DNA of 64,000 nucleotides from Nocardia camponoti. GTDB lineage: Bacteria > Actinomycetota > Actinomycetes > Mycobacteriales > Mycobacteriaceae. How positions within the stretch are numbered: position 1 is the stretch's first letter; every line of letters starts with the position of its first letter. Both the position numbers and the translations under genes were made by a program. The notes under the pieces were generated by a model. It saw nothing but the letters and a program-made list of their open reading frames with translations, was not told where the DNA came from and made no database searches. Where the stretch lies: NCBI RefSeq assembly GCF_014646135.1, contig NZ_BMMW01000002.1, forward strand, positions 1,364,001-1,428,000, given 5' to 3'. Below are positions 63,492 through 64,000 of the stretch, piece after piece.

Positions 63492-64000
63492 GTGGAACAG
63501 CTGGGTGTCGCCATCATCGGATATGGGCTCGCGGGCGCGGTTTTTCATGCGCCGCTGATCGCTGCCGAACCTCGGATGCGGGTTGCCGCCGTGGTCACCG
63601 GGTCTGACGAGCGCGCCAAGCAAGCTCAAGCAGAGCATCCCGGCGTGCGCGTATACGCCAGCGCCGATGAGCTTTTCGATGATCCGGCAGGGATCGATCT
63701 CATCGTGATCGCCTCGCCCAATAACACTCACGCCGACCTTGCCCTGCGCGCGATTGATGCTGGGTTGCCTGTCGTTGTCGACAAGCCGTTCGCTGTCACT
63801 TCGGCGGAAGCGGAAGCGGTTGTCGCCGCAGCCGAACAGCGAAACGTCGCGCTTAGCGTCTTTCAAAACCGGCGGTGGGACAACGACTTTCGCACTGTTG
63901 AGCACCTCGTCAACTCAGGTGAACTCGGCGACGTTCGCCGGTTCGAGTCGCGGTTTGAACGCTGGCGGCCAGTGCCCAAGGGAACCTGGCGCGACGCTGG
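63492..64000 (+). CDS. Gfo/Idh/MocA-family oxidoreductase, truncated by window end
   Basis: The first 169 residues begin MEQLGVAIIGYGLAGAVFHA, the Rossmann NAD(P)-binding motif GYGLAGAVFHAP. Further on are VIASPNNTHADLALRAIDAG and VVDKPFAV, with the EKP-like catalytic Lys (DKP), and FQNRRWDNDF, all typical of Gfo/Idh/MocA. The gene runs off the right edge. GTG at 63492 fits the family N-terminus. It oxidises a sugar or related compound; substrate unknown. Confidence 0.93.
   Translation, partial: MEQLGVAIIGYGLAGAVFHAPLIAAEPRMRVAAVVTGSDERAKQAQAEHPGVRVYASADELFDDPAGIDLIVIASPNNTHADLALRAIDAGLPVVVDKPFAVTSAEAEAVVAAAEQRNVALSVFQNRRWDNDFRTVEHLVNSGELGDVRRFESRFERWRPVPKGTWRDA

Overview
The window is high-GC chromosomal DNA from a mycolic-acid actinobacterium (order Mycobacteriales, most like the Nocardiaceae/Gordonia/Hoyosella side of the order). 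Evidence: PE, PPE and EspG genes, LysX, an IdeR-type operator, a BfrB-type ferritin, a DUF4407 protein, and gene order that follows Mycobacterium tuberculosis. From 38988 to 59368 the genes run largely as Rv3848 back to Rv3834c (TMEM165-like, Rv3847-like, sodA, GDPD, ferritin, LCP, Rv3839-like, pheA, phosphoglycerate mutase, metallopeptidase, septum-formation protein, serS). gltBD at 11568-17682 correspond to Rv3859c/Rv3858c, and 329-6831 correspond to the Rv3689-Rv3695 MoxR locus. These blocks lie near oriC in M. tuberculosis, so the window is probably origin-proximal. Gene names from M. tuberculosis are recalled, not searched. There are no tRNA, rRNA, IS or CRISPR elements.

Layout. 1-6831: SpoIIM and RDD membrane proteins, then a convergent gap packed with DnaA boxes, then the DUF58-MoxR-DUF4129/DUF4350-membrane protein operon. 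7042-10667: a class III nucleotide cyclase and a DUF4407 protein. 10668-11567: a long non-coding region with a candidate structured RNA ending in an intrinsic terminator, upstream of gltBD. 17756-21186: an orphan RHH antitoxin, a Sel1-repeat protein and a compact operon of three roadblock/LC7 proteins plus one effector-like protein, with no GTPase. 21356-27586: secreted cutinase, small lysine-rich membrane protein, lysX, S4 protein, rraA, DUF5313 and SRPBCC genes. 27638-30521: a degenerate-looking small ORF and a copper operon (membrane protein, YcnI, CopC, CopD) whose first gene carries an in-frame palindromic element. 30698-38991: DUF6474, TM0106-type nuclease, htpG, GNAT, a toxin-antitoxin pair, two SDR genes and a TetR regulator.

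38988-52463 is the metal and envelope block: a Mn riboswitch with its TMEM165 transporter, SodA, two tandem ferritins (one with an altered ferroxidase centre), LCP ligase, CPBP protease, and an IdeR box before the DUF2470 gene, then pheA and a phosphoglycerate mutase. 52460-54765 is an ESX accessory cassette (PE-PPE-EspG) without secretion machinery. 54897-64000 holds the metallopeptidase, septum-formation protein, aldehyde dehydrogenase, serS, a GGDEF/EAL protein with a tandem duplication of its 3' end, an MFS protein with a large Ala/Pro/Thr loop, a second copy of the palindromic element, and a truncated Gfo/Idh oxidoreductase.

Most notable: the DnaA-box cluster at 2180-2473, the 75-bp palindromic element present twice (30286-30360 inside a gene, 63328-63402 between genes), the GTPase-less roadblock operon, the structured RNA before gltB, and the tandem ferritin pair.
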